In this document: positions 8,156 to 17,248 of the stretch, one piece after another
Numbering within the stretch: the first letter of the stretch is position 1
Layout: each line of letters begins with the position of its first letter
Assembly (NCBI GenBank): GCA_964445985.1
Contig: CAYUMU010000019.1
Span: forward strand, 1 to 64,000
From: CAYUMU01 sp964445985
GTDB lineage: Bacteria; Planctomycetota; Planctomycetia; Pirellulales; S012-138
Length of the DNA stretch: 64,000 nucleotides
Reading direction: 5' to 3'
Made by a program: the position numbers and the translations under genes
The notes under the pieces: model-generated
Told to the model about the DNA's origin: nothing
Seen by the model: only the letters and a program-made list of their open reading frames with translations
Database searches by the model: none

Positions 8156-8926
8156 ATGCAGCATCGCATTGCCCTGGTGACCGGCGCCGGTCGTGGAATT
8201 GGCAGGGCTTCGGCCGTGGCGCTCGCCGCGGCCGGCGCTCGCGTGGCGGTCACCGCCCGCAGTGAAGACCAACTGGCCAGCCTCGTGCAAGAAATCGAAG
8301 CGTCTGGCGGCAAGGCCCTGGCCATCGCCGCCGACTTGCTGGACCGCGCCGCGCCCGGCCAAATCTTGCAGCACATCAGCCAGACCTGGGGGCCGGTGGA
8401 AATCCTGGTGAACAACGCCGGCATCGGCAGCAGCAGCAACCCCAAACCCCTGGTGGCATTCGACGACGACTTCTGGGACCTCACCTTCGCCATCAATGTC
8501 ACCGCGCCCTACCTGCTCACCAAGCTGGCCCTGCCGGCGATGATCGAGCGCGGTTGGGGACGGGTTATCAACATCGCTTCCATCAACGCCAAGGTGCCCA
8601 GCCTGCACGGCGCGGCTTACACGGCCAGCAAACACGCCGTGGCCGGCCTCGCCAAAGCTGCCGCGCTGGAAGTCGCCGAGACCGGCGTCACGGTCAACGC
8701 CGTTTGCCCCGGCGTCACCCGCTCGCTGATGAACGACAAACGGCTGGAATACGACTCGGCCCGCACCGGCCTTTCGTTCGCAGAACTCGAGCGCCAGGCC
8801 AGCCCCCTTGGACGCCGCCTGGAGCCCGAAGAAATCGCCGCCATGGTCGCCTTCCTGGCCAGCGACGCAGCCCGCGGGGTGAATGGGCAATGCATCAACG
8901 TCTGCGGCGGCCGGGCGATGGGGTAG
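8156..8926 (+). CDS. Short-chain dehydrogenase/reductase (SDR), FabG-like
   Basis: A 256-residue classical SDR using NAD(P)H on an unknown substrate. The Rossmann motif TGAGRGIG is at 9-16, NNAG at 86-89, and the catalytic set is S142, Y155 and K159 (YTASK). The C-terminus GVNGQCINVCGG is typical of the fold. An open frame extends upstream to GTG 8135, but ATG 8156 has GGAAGGA upstream and starts the first beta strand. It resembles 3-oxoacyl-ACP reductases and hydroxybutyrate dehydrogenases; no neighbouring fatty-acid gene fixes the role. Confidence 0.9.
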   Translation: MQHRIALVTGAGRGIGRASAVALAAAGARVAVTARSEDQLASLVQEIEASGGKALAIAADLLDRAAPGQILQHISQTWGPVEILVNNAGIGSSSNPKPLVAFDDDFWDLTFAINVTAPYLLTKLALPAMIERGWGRVINIASINAKVPSLHGAAYTASKHAVAGLAKAAALEVAETGVTVNAVCPGVTRSLMNDKRLEYDSARTGLSFAELERQASPLGRRLEPEEIAAMVAFLASDAARGVNGQCINVCGGRAMG

Positions 8927-9005
8927 CAACCTTGGACCGCGGTGGCGCGAATTTTCTGGGTTATACTTGGTTTCCAATCACTTCCATGGCAGAACTTGCG
9001 AGGGC

Positions 9006-10598
9006 ATGACAATGAAGATTTGGCCGTTGGCTATCTATCTCAGCGTGGTGGCGTTTCCCTGCTCCACGCTGCTCGCGGAGGACAACGAGGGCCGCAACGA
9101 TTCCACGCCCGCCACGGCAGAGTCCGCCATCGAGTGGGCCTTGCCGTTCCTCAGCGACCACTTCGCGGAAGCCACCTTGGTGGATTTCGACCAGGCAGGC
9201 GACGGAGGCATTGTTTTGGAACGCCTCTCCGAAGAATGGTTCGAGTCGAGGACATTGCCACCTTCGGTAGTCAAGCATCTTGAACGGTATTTGATTCTAA
9301 GCGACTTCCAGGATCTCGAGCCAGATCATCTGAGCGACGTCTACGTATTGCGTTTCAAAGCCAAGCCTACTCCGGAGCAGATCGAATTGCTTCGCCGGCA
9401 TTTCTACCTTCCCTACGCGTGGGCTCCCACGGTGGACGGGCTCGATGTCTTCGTTGGACATCCCGATCGAATCGCCATACTGCGGCGACGTGAGGGCGGT
9501 GAAGGGCAACTGGTCAAAATTATGCAGTCCGCAGGCCCCGCAGCCGTGACGCGGACTTACTACAACAATCAGACCGCCAAACAAAAACTTCGTGACGACA
9601 TCGAACTGGCAAAGCAAATGGATTCCAAAAAGGTTCCTTGGCTCGAACTTAAGCGACAGTTGCGCTGGATGCAGTTGTCGCTCACGCTCCAGCCGCAGTT
9701 CAAAGTCAAGCTGCGATGGCAGGCCAAGAGCAACAAGGTGGCCGAGGCGGTTAAGACCGGTATTGGCGAACGCCTGACTCAATTGCAAGAGATCGCCAAA
9801 CCCATGGATGAAGCTCCGCCCGAAGCTTGGCAGCCGCTCGTTCATAATGCGAGGGTCAAGCTGATTCAATCAGGAATCGTATCTCAGGACAAGCAACGGA
9901 TTAAGTTTGACAGTAAGCTCTCGCCAGAATTGTCAGCCAAGGCGTATCGCACGTTGAATACAGCGTTTGCCTTGTCGGATCAGCGCGCCGAGCGGATGGC
10001 AACCATGAAGAAGGTGGGCATGGGCATCCTGCTATTCGCCGACCGCTTTGGGGAGTCCATGCCTCGCGATATCTGCGACACCAACGGCAAACCACTGATG
10101 AGCTGGCGCGTCTTCATCCTGCCGGTCATGGATGGTGGCGGAAAAATCTACGAGCAACTGCGGCTCGATGAACCCTGGGACAGCCCCCACAACGCGCCGC
10201 TGCTCAAGCAAATTGATCCGCGCATGTTCGCCTCGAATCCCAAAACGCCCGATGGCCATGCCGATACGCTCCGCGTGCTGGGCAAGGGCTTTGGCTTTGT
10301 CCACGGCGACCCTCACAAGATGGTCGTGTTCCAGGACGTCACCGATGGCTTGCACTATACCCCAATGCTGGTGGAAGTATCGCCCGAGCGGAGCGTGCCC
10401 TGGGCCAAGCCGGCCGACTATGAATGGGATCCACAAAAGCCCACCGCCGGCCTGGGCCGCGAAGGCGAGACCTATTTCGACGCGGTGTTCGGCGATGCGA
10501 CCGTTCGAAAAGTCTCCAAGAACGAATCGGCCGAAACGCTCCGCAAGCTGTTCGGCCGCGCCGACGGCAAACCCGACGAGTTGAAAGAGCCGGAGTAA
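9006..10598 (+). CDS. Secreted planctomycete protein with DUF1559-like C-terminal region
   Basis: About 530 residues. ATG 9006 (or 9012) opens a signal peptide, KIWPLAIYLSVVAF, ending near SSTLLA. The middle part is not recognised. The last 200 residues carry the pattern seen in planctomycete DUF1559 proteins: a helix MKKVGMGILLFADRF, then LMSWRVFILP, LRLDEPWDSPHN, SVPWAKPADYEWDP and NESAETLRKLFG. The gene at 10834-12588 on the opposite strand shares this whole C-terminal half, so the two are convergent paralogues with unrelated N-terminal halves. There is no N-terminal prepilin helix, unlike most DUF1559 proteins. Extracytoplasmic role unknown. Confidence 0.8.
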   Translation: MTMKIWPLAIYLSVVAFPCSTLLAEDNEGRNDSTPATAESAIEWALPFLSDHFAEATLVDFDQAGDGGIVLERLSEEWFESRTLPPSVVKHLERYLILSDFQDLEPDHLSDVYVLRFKAKPTPEQIELLRRHFYLPYAWAPTVDGLDVFVGHPDRIAILRRREGGEGQLVKIMQSAGPAAVTRTYYNNQTAKQKLRDDIELAKQMDSKKVPWLELKRQLRWMQLSLTLQPQFKVKLRWQAKSNKVAEAVKTGIGERLTQLQEIAKPMDEAPPEAWQPLVHNARVKLIQSGIVSQDKQRIKFDSKLSPELSAKAYRTLNTAFALSDQRAERMATMKKVGMGILLFADRFGESMPRDICDTNGKPLMSWRVFILPVMDGGGKIYEQLRLDEPWDSPHNAPLLKQIDPRMFASNPKTPDGHADTLRVLGKGFGFVHGDPHKMVVFQDVTDGLHYTPMLVEVSPERSVPWAKPADYEWDPQKPTAGLGREGETYFDAVFGDATVRKVSKNESAETLRKLFGRADGKPDELKEPE

Positions 10599-10833
10599 GC
10601 GAAGCCCTCTTCTGGCGTCGACGAATGTTCCCCCTCAATAGGTTCCTCAACGGTTGAGCATCACAACAAGACATTGCCCACGAACTCTGCGAGCAAGGCT
10701 ATTTGTTTCGTCGTGAAACGGTGGAGCGGCGACCGCCCGCTTCCTGAAGCACTTTCCCATCGTATTCGATCAAGCCCGGCCGGAACTGAATTACTACGCA
10801 ACTTCACATCAATAAGTTATTCTTCGACGGCCC

Positions 10834-12588
10834 TCACGGGGCTGCGGCGACTGGCTTCAATTCCCACTTCTGACCGTCGCCGCGGCCGAACATGGCGCGC
10901 AGGGTTTCTGCCGATTCGTTCTTGCTGACCCGCATCACGCGGGTATCGCCGTACACGGCTTGGAAGAATGGATCTTCGGGCGCGCCCAGGCCGTCGGTTG
11001 GCTTGTCCGGGTTCCAGGTGTAATCCTCGGGCTTGGCCCACGGCACGCTGCGGGCTGGGTCCACTGCCACCACGAAGGCCGTGTAGGACATGCCGTCGGT
11101 GACGTTGCCGATGGTTGCCGTGCCGCGGCCCTGGGCAGTGGATTCTTGTGGGGAAAAGCCAAACTTTTCGCCGATCACCGCCAGCAAGTCAGCGTGGCCG
11201 TCGGGTGTTTGCGGATTGCCGGCAAACTGCCGCGGGGCGACCTGCTTTAGCAGCGGCGCGTTGTGCGCGCTATCCCACGGCTCATCGAGTTTGAGCTGCT
11301 CGTAAATATGCTCGTACCCGATCACCGGCAGCAGCGCTACCCGCCAACTCATCAATTGCTTGCCATCAGCGCTCATAATATTGCACGGCAATCGTTCATC
11401 GTAGCGGTCGGCGTAGAGCAATAAGCCAATGCCAACTTGCTTGAGCTGGCTGGCACGCAACGCAGTTTGCTTGGCATGCCGCGAAGCCTGCATGGTTTCG
11501 GCCAGGGCGCCCGGAATCGAGGCCAGAAGTTTGGTCGAGACTTCGGGCGTTGATTCATAATTAAAGCGCAAAACGCCGCCATCGGCGGAGAGGGCGCCCT
11601 GTTCCAAAATGTTGATGACGGTTTGGGCGCCAATGACGGTCGGGGGTTGCTGAGATGGATCCCGGGCCAGATCGGCCTGCATCAGTGTCTTGGCCCGATC
11701 GATCATCGTCTGGGCCTTGGCCCTCAAGGCCGGCAATTGGGCTGGGTCTTCGGGAACGGCGGCGGCGTGGACATACAAGCGAGGTGTAACGTCGGCCGCG
11801 ATTGACAGGGAGCGGGAAGCGGCAGACAACTCAGTGAACGGAATGATTATGCCGGCAATGGGACTACTCCCGGCATGTTCCTTGACGATTTTTAGTTGAG
11901 CCTCAAATTGTGCCCTCTCGGCGTCGCCCACATTCCCAACCATCACATAGGCGTGATCTCCCAGCGATCGCAGCGCGGCTGCCATGTTTGGGTTGGCCGC
12001 GGGCCGAGCTTTGAGCTGATCGAACGATTGGCCAAGCCCAATGATCAGGGTACGCCCGTCGGCCCCGACTTTGGGGGTCATTCGCGCCGCTAACTCGGGT
12101 CTCAGTTGAGCGGCGAGACGGGCGAATTCCTCGTCGGACTCTGGCATGCCCAGCATGGGGAGAAGTTTGGCCTTGCATTCCTGGATGAACTCGGGCGAAG
12201 GGGGCGACTTGAGCCGCAGCAGTCCGCCAATCGGAAAGCCAGGTCCATCAGAATTGGGCTCGCCCATCAAAATGGCGCCGGCCTCGATCTGCGAAAGGTC
12301 GGGGAGCCGATCGTTGGCGGCCATGGCCAAGAAGCCAATTGCCACCGTCCACAGTGGGCCAAGCTTACCTACATCAACGATCGTGACGCTGCGCACGTCG
12401 GCGGTGAGATAGGGGGCCAACCACTCGGCGTTTTCGCCGCTTTGATTGGGGTTGAGAGGATCGTGATGTGCTGGCCCGGCGCTGGCTGCCTGGGGCGCGG
12501 CAGGCGGCGCGGGTTCGCCGGAACAGCCCCCCAACAGCAGCAGGGCCATAAAGAGGAGGGCGGCCGGATGAAAGGTTGGTCGGCGCAT
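10834..12588 (-). CDS. Lipoprotein with DUF1559-like C-terminal region
   Basis: A 584-residue predicted lipoprotein. ATG 12588 has AGGGAG about 9 bases upstream, better than the TTG at 12609. The signal LLFMALLLLGGC gives a lipobox with Cys near residue 22, followed by a Pro/Ala-rich linker. The central 300 residues are unassigned. The C-terminal 200 residues repeat the elements of the gene at 9006-10598: QVGIGLLLYADRYDE, LMSWRVALLP, LDEPWDSAHNAPLLKQ, VPWAKPEDYTWNP and VSKNESAETLR. The two genes converge with 235 bp between them. Probably anchored on the periplasmic face and processed by LspA. Confidence 0.82.
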   Translation of the reverse strand: MRRPTFHPAALLFMALLLLGGCSGEPAPPAAPQAASAGPAHHDPLNPNQSGENAEWLAPYLTADVRSVTIVDVGKLGPLWTVAIGFLAMAANDRLPDLSQIEAGAILMGEPNSDGPGFPIGGLLRLKSPPSPEFIQECKAKLLPMLGMPESDEEFARLAAQLRPELAARMTPKVGADGRTLIIGLGQSFDQLKARPAANPNMAAALRSLGDHAYVMVGNVGDAERAQFEAQLKIVKEHAGSSPIAGIIIPFTELSAASRSLSIAADVTPRLYVHAAAVPEDPAQLPALRAKAQTMIDRAKTLMQADLARDPSQQPPTVIGAQTVINILEQGALSADGGVLRFNYESTPEVSTKLLASIPGALAETMQASRHAKQTALRASQLKQVGIGLLLYADRYDERLPCNIMSADGKQLMSWRVALLPVIGYEHIYEQLKLDEPWDSAHNAPLLKQVAPRQFAGNPQTPDGHADLLAVIGEKFGFSPQESTAQGRGTATIGNVTDGMSYTAFVVAVDPARSVPWAKPEDYTWNPDKPTDGLGAPEDPFFQAVYGDTRVMRVSKNESAETLRAMFGRGDGQKWELKPVAAAP

Positions 12589-12793
12589 GGCGGAACTCTC
12601 CCTGCTCAACTTGCCGCCGACGGGAAACCGCTTGGCCCGCGGTGAAAGACTGCCTCGTAATGACGATGGTTGAGCGACGGATGGATGGATCGAAAAGGAG
12701 TTGGCTAACGCTCTCCAACTTGAGTGAGCGTTACTGAAGGTGAATATAAAGTCGCTGGCCGAAAGCTGTCAAGTTTTGTTGCCTGCTTTCTCG

Positions 12794-12850
12794 CGTGGAA
12801 AGCAGCGGGCGCGAACCCCTTCTCTCCCCTCTCTCCGATATTTCCGGCAA
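12794..12850. repeat. Dispersed repeat copy shared with 60580-60631
   Basis: TGGAAAGCAGCGGGCGCGAA, then a C/T-rich stretch CTTCTCTCCCCTCTC, then the GATATTTCCGG end. The copy at 60580 has the same three parts in the same order. It lies in the 12589-13023 gap, where no convincing gene is seen. Confidence 0.6.
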
Positions 12851-13023
12851 GGCCAGCGCGCATGGATGGGTAGCTTGCACTGGGTGCTGGACGTGACTTT
12901 CCGCGAGGACGACAGCCGCACCCGCAAACGAACATTGAGCCATTAAAGTTCTCCGCGGCTTGCAGAGATGATAACGAGTAAGAAACTAACCTACGGCCTC
13001 AATCATGGGCGAGCACACGCCCA

Positions 13024-14181
13024 TCACGGCATCACCGGCGCCATTTCCGGGTTCTCGAGTTCCAGCGCCTTCAGCAGCGCCTCCACAAAGAAAAACTCGC
13101 CCCACATCACCGATTCATCCACGCCCAGGTTCTTTTTCGTGTGGTACACGCCATGCTTCAAAATGCCTTCCCAGGCTGGGTCGTTTACCGCCAGGTAGTC
13201 GGGCGTGGTGAGCGCGTCGAGCATGGCCAGGGCGGTGTGCTGGTAGAGGTTGGCCCGATCGGGGTCGGCGGTTTGCAGGGCCAGGTCCAACAGGCCGCTG
13301 GCGGCGATCGCGCCGGCCGAGCTGTCTTTTTGCGGACCCCAGGGGAGCGGTTGGCTGAGGTCGGCGTCGAAATCCCAGTAGGGCACGGCATCGGCCGGTA
13401 GGTTCTTGATCCAGAAGTCGGCGTTGAGCTCCGCGGTCGCCAGGGCATCTTCGTTTTGCGCCAGCGTATAAACCTGGCTGTAGCCGTACAGCGACCAGGC
13501 CAGGCCGCGAGCCCAGGAGCTATCGTCGCGGGCGCCTTGGTGCGTGGTTTGCTTGAGGAACTCGCCGGTTTGCAGGTCGAAAATGCCTTCGTGGGCCGTG
13601 GAGCCGTCGCCGCGGACAATCCGTTTGCGGGTGGTGCGGCAGTGCTCGTCGGCCACGCGGCGCAGCTTGGGGTCGCCGGTGGCGTTGGCCGCGTAATAGA
13701 TCACCGGCACGTTCATCATGATGTCGATGAACAGCGACTCGGGGGCCACGAAGCTGCGGAGATAGTTGCCGGCCGGCATGAACCGCATGGCCAGCGTGCG
13801 GCCGGCTTGAATCACGATTTGCCGCTTGGCTTCGTCCCCGCTGATTTCGAACCAAGGGCGATAGGTGTTGAGGAAGATGAAGCCCAGGTCGTGCACGTCG
13901 CGATCGTGCTGGCGATGTTCGAGCAGTTGCGAATAGTGCTCGGCCTGTTGTCGCCACTGCTCTTCGCCCGTGCGAAGGTAGAACTTCCAGAGCATGCCGG
14001 CGAAGAAGCCGCCCGTCCAATCGGTCCACAGCTCGCCGCCGTGATGCCAGCTTCCACCGGTGGTATAGATGGGGAAGTAGTCGGGCGTGCGCTCGATGGT
14101 GGCGGCAACCTGCTGTTGGGCGAAATCCAGTGCCTGGTTGTAGCGGGCAACACGTTCAGACATGGCGGCGAACTTCCTCAT
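13024..14181 (-). CDS. Glycoside hydrolase family 88-like unsaturated uronyl hydrolase
   Basis: A 385-residue protein with an alpha/alpha-barrel pattern. Family 88 enzymes hydrate the double bond of unsaturated glucuronyl or galacturonyl ends left by polysaccharide lyases. Supporting motifs are HHGGELWTDWTGGFF near residue 46, the Asp-bearing VHDLGFIF (about 96-103), the second acidic motif IDIMMNVP (about 152-159), DDSSWARGLAWSLYGY and KDSSAGAIAASGL. The two aspartates in the second and third motifs are the expected catalytic pair. There is no signal peptide, so it acts in the cytoplasm on imported oligosaccharides. Start could also be ATG 14163. No lyase or transporter lies nearby. Confidence 0.88.
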   Translation of the reverse strand: MRKFAAMSERVARYNQALDFAQQQVAATIERTPDYFPIYTTGGSWHHGGELWTDWTGGFFAGMLWKFYLRTGEEQWRQQAEHYSQLLEHRQHDRDVHDLGFIFLNTYRPWFEISGDEAKRQIVIQAGRTLAMRFMPAGNYLRSFVAPESLFIDIMMNVPVIYYAANATGDPKLRRVADEHCRTTRKRIVRGDGSTAHEGIFDLQTGEFLKQTTHQGARDDSSWARGLAWSLYGYSQVYTLAQNEDALATAELNADFWIKNLPADAVPYWDFDADLSQPLPWGPQKDSSAGAIAASGLLDLALQTADPDRANLYQHTALAMLDALTTPDYLAVNDPAWEGILKHGVYHTKKNLGVDESVMWGEFFFVEALLKALELENPEMAPVMP

Positions 14182-14243
14182 GAATGGAAACGATGAAAAC
14201 TAGCCTGGCGGGCGGCGAACCGAGGGCCTCTTCCGTGCCCTGG

Positions 14244-14264
14244 ATCCCCGCCTTCCGCGGGGAT
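14244..14264. repeat. Short palindrome ATCCCCGC/GCGGGGAT
   Basis: A perfect 8-bp stem with a CTTCC loop between the GH88 and SMR genes, followed by GACAAAAC. It belongs to the same class of short GC palindromes as 5476-5495. Confidence 0.5.
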
Positions 14265-14338
14265 GACAAAACGCTGGGACAGTCGTGAATTATTGAGCTC
14301 GCCGGCTCCTCAAAGCTTGGGCCGGGCGAGCCGTGGCG

Positions 14339-14659
14339 TCAATGCGGCGACACCCATTTGAGTCCCATCACCGAGGCAATCAAGGCGGCCAGAAAGAAAA
14401 TCCGCAGGCCGCCGGTCGGTTCGTTGAACCAGATCATGCCTACCAGGGCGGTGCCGAAAGCGCCGATGCCGGTCCACACGGCGTAGGCCGTGCCCAGCGG
14501 GATGGTCTCGGTGGCCCTGGTAAGCATCCAGAAGCTAAGCACGGCAAACACCAAGAAGGCCGTGGCGGGCTGCCAGCGCGTGAGGCCGGCCGACATTTTC
14601 AGGCAGGTGGTGAAGCCGATTTCAAAGGCGCCCGCCAATAGCAAGTAAACCCAACTCAT
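14339..14659 (-). CDS. SMR-family transporter, SugE/Gdx-like
   Basis: A 106-residue protein with four membrane helices. The key Glu of helix 1 is present in LLAGAFEIGFT. The stretch IPLGTAYAVWTGIGAFG closely matches the SugE/Gdx subfamily, whose members export guanidinium; the C-terminus VMGLKWVSPH also fits. ATG 14659 (MSWVYLLL) is preferred to the upstream start at 14677. It lies 48 bp after rsmH on the same strand, leaving no room for a guanidine riboswitch directly upstream. Subfamily assignment is by sequence pattern only. Confidence 0.88.
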   Translation of the reverse strand: MSWVYLLLAGAFEIGFTTCLKMSAGLTRWQPATAFLVFAVLSFWMLTRATETIPLGTAYAVWTGIGAFGTALVGMIWFNEPTGGLRIFFLAALIASVMGLKWVSPH

Positions 14660-14707
14660 GAAGCAACTTTCTGTCATTATGGCAAGTGACCCCAGCCACG
14701 CTCGGCT

Positions 14708-15595
14708 TCAGGACAAGGCCACGATTTCGGCCACGCGTAGCTTGGCGCTGCGAGCGCGAGGATTTTCGGCCAGCTCTTCTGGTCCGGCCGTGACGGGGCG
14801 GCGGGTGAGCGCGTGGTAGCGAGGATTGTCGCGGAATGCCTGCTTCACCGGCCGGTCTTCCAGCGAGTGGAAACTAATCACCGCCACCCGGCCGCCCACA
14901 CGCACGCAGCCTGGTAGACGGTCCAGCACGCGGTCGAGCGTGCGCAGTTCGTCGTTGACGGCAATTCGCAAGGCTTGAAAGGTGCGGGTGGCGGGGTCGA
15001 TGCGATCGCCCGGCTTGGGCCGCGGCATGGCCCTGCGAACGATCGTGGCCAGTTGGGCGGCCGTTTGGAGCGGGGCCTGTTTGCGGGCTTCTTCAATCGC
15101 CCTGGCAATGCGGCGGCTGTGCCGTTCTTCGCCGTATTGATAGATGAGGTCGGCCAGGTTCTCGACTCGCAATTTGTTGACCAGCCGCCAGGCGGGCTCG
15201 CCTTCGGTGGGGTCGAAGCGGAGGTCGAGCGGGCCATCGGCGTCGAACGAAAAGCCTCGTTCGCCATCGGCCAGTTGATCGCTGGAGAGGCCCAAGTCGA
15301 GCAGCACGCCATCGAGCGGTTGCCACTGGAGCTGAGCCACAAGCTCGGGCAGTTCGGCGTAGCTGGCGTGAGCCAGTTTGATGGGCAGCCCTGCCAGGTT
15401 GCGTGCGGCCGCTTCGACGGCGGCCGGATCGCGATCGACGGCCAGAATGGTGCCTTCGCTGCCGACGCGGTTGGCTAAAGCCCTGGCATGCCCCCCACCG
15501 CCCAAGGTGCCATCGGCAATGCGCTGCCCGGGCCGCGGCTCAAGCCAGGCGAGCACTTCGCTCATCAATACAGGCACATGGCAGGGCTGAGTCAC
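14708..15595 (-). CDS. rsmH: 16S rRNA (cytosine(1402)-N(4))-methyltransferase RsmH
   Basis: A 295-residue SAM-dependent enzyme that methylates C1402 in the decoding centre of 16S rRNA. It has the N-terminal HVPVLMSEVLAWL, the SAM site DGTLGGGGH at 28-36, DRDP, the strand DGVLLDLGLSS, the family signature GFSFDADGPLDLRFDP and the late ALRIAVNDEL and SFHSLEDRPVK blocks. This is complete against the usual 300-310 residues. In many bacteria it starts the dcw cluster, but here it stands with an SMR transporter and no cell-division gene. Confidence 0.97.
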   Translation of the reverse strand: MTQPCHVPVLMSEVLAWLEPRPGQRIADGTLGGGGHARALANRVGSEGTILAVDRDPAAVEAAARNLAGLPIKLAHASYAELPELVAQLQWQPLDGVLLDLGLSSDQLADGERGFSFDADGPLDLRFDPTEGEPAWRLVNKLRVENLADLIYQYGEERHSRRIARAIEEARKQAPLQTAAQLATIVRRAMPRPKPGDRIDPATRTFQALRIAVNDELRTLDRVLDRLPGCVRVGGRVAVISFHSLEDRPVKQAFRDNPRYHALTRRPVTAGPEELAENPRARSAKLRVAEIVALS

Positions 15596-15775
15596 AGGCG
15601 GGCAAGGCGAGGTGGCAAGGGAAAGACAGAGAATGAAGGCAGCGCAAAGCGGTAGTCTACCAGTTTTCAGCCAGGGCCGGGATGACCCCGTTGGCAGTCT
15701 GCGAGCCGTGCGCGCCCCACCCCAATCATATCAGCAATCAGTTGTTTTTCGTCGTTTTCAAGCTATGATTGGGGC

Positions 15776-16389
15776 ATGAAGCGACTCCAGGAATTCATGG
15801 ATTCTCAGGTTGCCCGAGGCCGGGCGTACTTCACCAAAGAACGTGCGTTGGTTGAGTTGGGGCTTCGGCCCATCAGGCTGCGATGGTTTTTCAGGTGGTT
15901 GCCCCGCGGCAACTTCCCGGAATCGAAATTGGACGCCAGCGGGTGGCGTTTGTGTACCAGGCTTCGGGGGCGTTCGTAAAATCGAACCGGCCGGAGTGGC
16001 TTTCGCAATTGAGAACCGATGCCGGGTTCGCGAAGGTCGCCGGCATCGAATTGACATTGCTCGACATCTGCCGGTATTACCACCGAGCAGCAGGTATTGG
16101 CGGAGCGGCGCAGGTAATTCAGGACCTGGGCAACCAGGCCCAGCCCAGCATATTGGCGAAGGCCGCGGCAGCGTATGAGAATACGGCCGTGCGACGGCTG
16201 GGCTTTTTGCTGGAGCGGTTTGGGCATATTCGTCAGGCCCACGCCCTCCGGCCCTTTGTCCAACAGGCCAAGTCTTACAAGGCGCTCGATCCAGCGGCGC
16301 AACCCCTTGCTGCCGCACTGTACGAAGGGGAGGAAAAGAGTCAGGATTGGAAACTCTTGATTAACGTGCCCATCGAGATCGATCTTTGA
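15776..16389 (+). pseudogene. abiEi: abiEi antitoxin remnant (internal deletion and frameshift)
   Basis: The N-terminal part, from ATG 15776 (KRLQEFMDSQVARGR, then FTKERALVELGL), reads in one frame to about 15860. A second frame then gives GASAHQAAMVFQVVAPRQLPG and continues with VAFVYQAS and LTLLDICRYYHRAAG to the TGA at 16387-16389. In intact AbiEi antitoxins these two parts are separated by roughly 70 residues holding the rest of the winged helix and the YYVGLLSAA-type segment. Here they abut with a frame change, so a deletion of about 200 bp joined them. The downstream toxin gene begins in the TTGA overlap, preserving the operon layout. A sequencing or assembly error is possible but would not easily remove two central segments. 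Confidence 0.75.
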
Positions 16390-16886
16390 TACCGATTGCC
16401 TACCTGCGGGATTGGTCCGCCCATGTTCCCTGGCCAGATCTGCGGCAGGTGGAGCAGGATTTGATCATCAGTCGTGCACTGTGCGATCTATTTGCCTGCG
16501 AGCCATTACAGGGCAAGATTGCATTTCGCGGCGGCACGGCCATCCACAAACTGCTGTTCCAACGGCCGCTGATTCAGCTTGGCCTGGAGGGCGATCGGGT
16601 TATGGCTTGCTTCCACCACTATTTGGGCCTTGAAGATCGTCAACTCAGCCGAGCTCATGCCGAAGAGCGCATGCTGAAGAAATTGAACCAGAGCCTCATC
16701 GAAGACATTGCGCCCCTGCTTCCCGCTGGCGCGAGCTTTACCGAATCTGATGCGATTGTGGCTTTTGGTCGAGTCTGGAAGGAACGGATCACTCGAATTC
16801 CAGGCGAGCCGTGGAAATCTTCACGAGCGGTTATCGAGGCGATTCGCAACGAGAGGATTCCCGATTTGCTTCGGGATCACCCATGA
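16386..16886 (+). pseudogene. abiEii: abiEii toxin remnant lacking its nucleotidyltransferase core
   Basis: An open frame of 166 residues from a TTG at 16386 that overlaps the antitoxin stop. It begins IPIAYLRDWSAHVPW and contains VEQDLIISRAL and FRGGTAIHKLLFQ, the N-terminal signature of the AbiEii nucleotidyltransferase toxin. It then jumps directly to the C-terminal portion (GDRVMACFHHYLGLE, then IAPLLPAGA and IPGEPWK). AbiEii proteins usually have about 290-330 residues. The missing middle, about 120 residues, carries the S-DID metal-binding motif and the KGRDLFDLW region. The deletion is in frame. The product could not be a catalytic toxin. Confidence 0.75.
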
Positions 16887-16926
16887 AGGGTGCTTGCACT
16901 CGCGAGAGCCTGGCCACCGAAGCAGG

Positions 16927-17053
16927 CTGCTGCCGGCCTCCCTCGGGCGGGTTACGCCGTATGGACTGACCCGGCCGGCAGCAGTTTGCTTCGTAGCTCA
17001 AGAAAAACGACCGTGGTCACTGCCCCAGCCCAGCGAACTGGTGACCACGGTCG
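16927..17053. repeat. Two consecutive perfect inverted repeats in the abiEii-argG gap
   Basis: CTGCTGCCGGCC (16927-16938) is the exact reverse complement of 16973-16984. CGACCGTGGTCAC (17009-17021) is the exact reverse complement of 17041-17053. Neither is followed by a clear T-run. They lie in the 690-bp gap 16887-17576, in which I see no gene. Confidence 0.8.
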
Positions 17054-17222
17054 AATTTTGGCAGGCGTGCGAAGGCAAGCATCGCATGCACGAAGCTTGC
17101 CCTGCAGCCCCGAACCTTCCTGCAATGCGATGAATCCCGCGATCGTCGCATTCAGGATGCCCCAAAGTCCGAAGCTGCTCGCGAACCAGGCCCCACCGTT
17201 CGTCGGAAGTTATCGAGCGGGA

Positions 17223-17248
17223 AGTGGGAGGCCTGATTGCCTCCCACT
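17223..17248 (+). terminator. 10-bp perfect hairpin in the argG upstream region
   Basis: AGTGGGAGGC and GCCTCCCACT around a CTGATT loop, followed by AATAAGG. It is the third and tightest hairpin in this gap. It has no T-tract, so the terminator label is tentative; it could be a regulatory leader element. Confidence 0.35.

Noticed and set aside
14660..14707. Guanidine riboswitch upstream of the SugE/Gdx-like gene
   Set aside because: Only 48 bp separate it from rsmH and no ACGR-type hairpins are visible.
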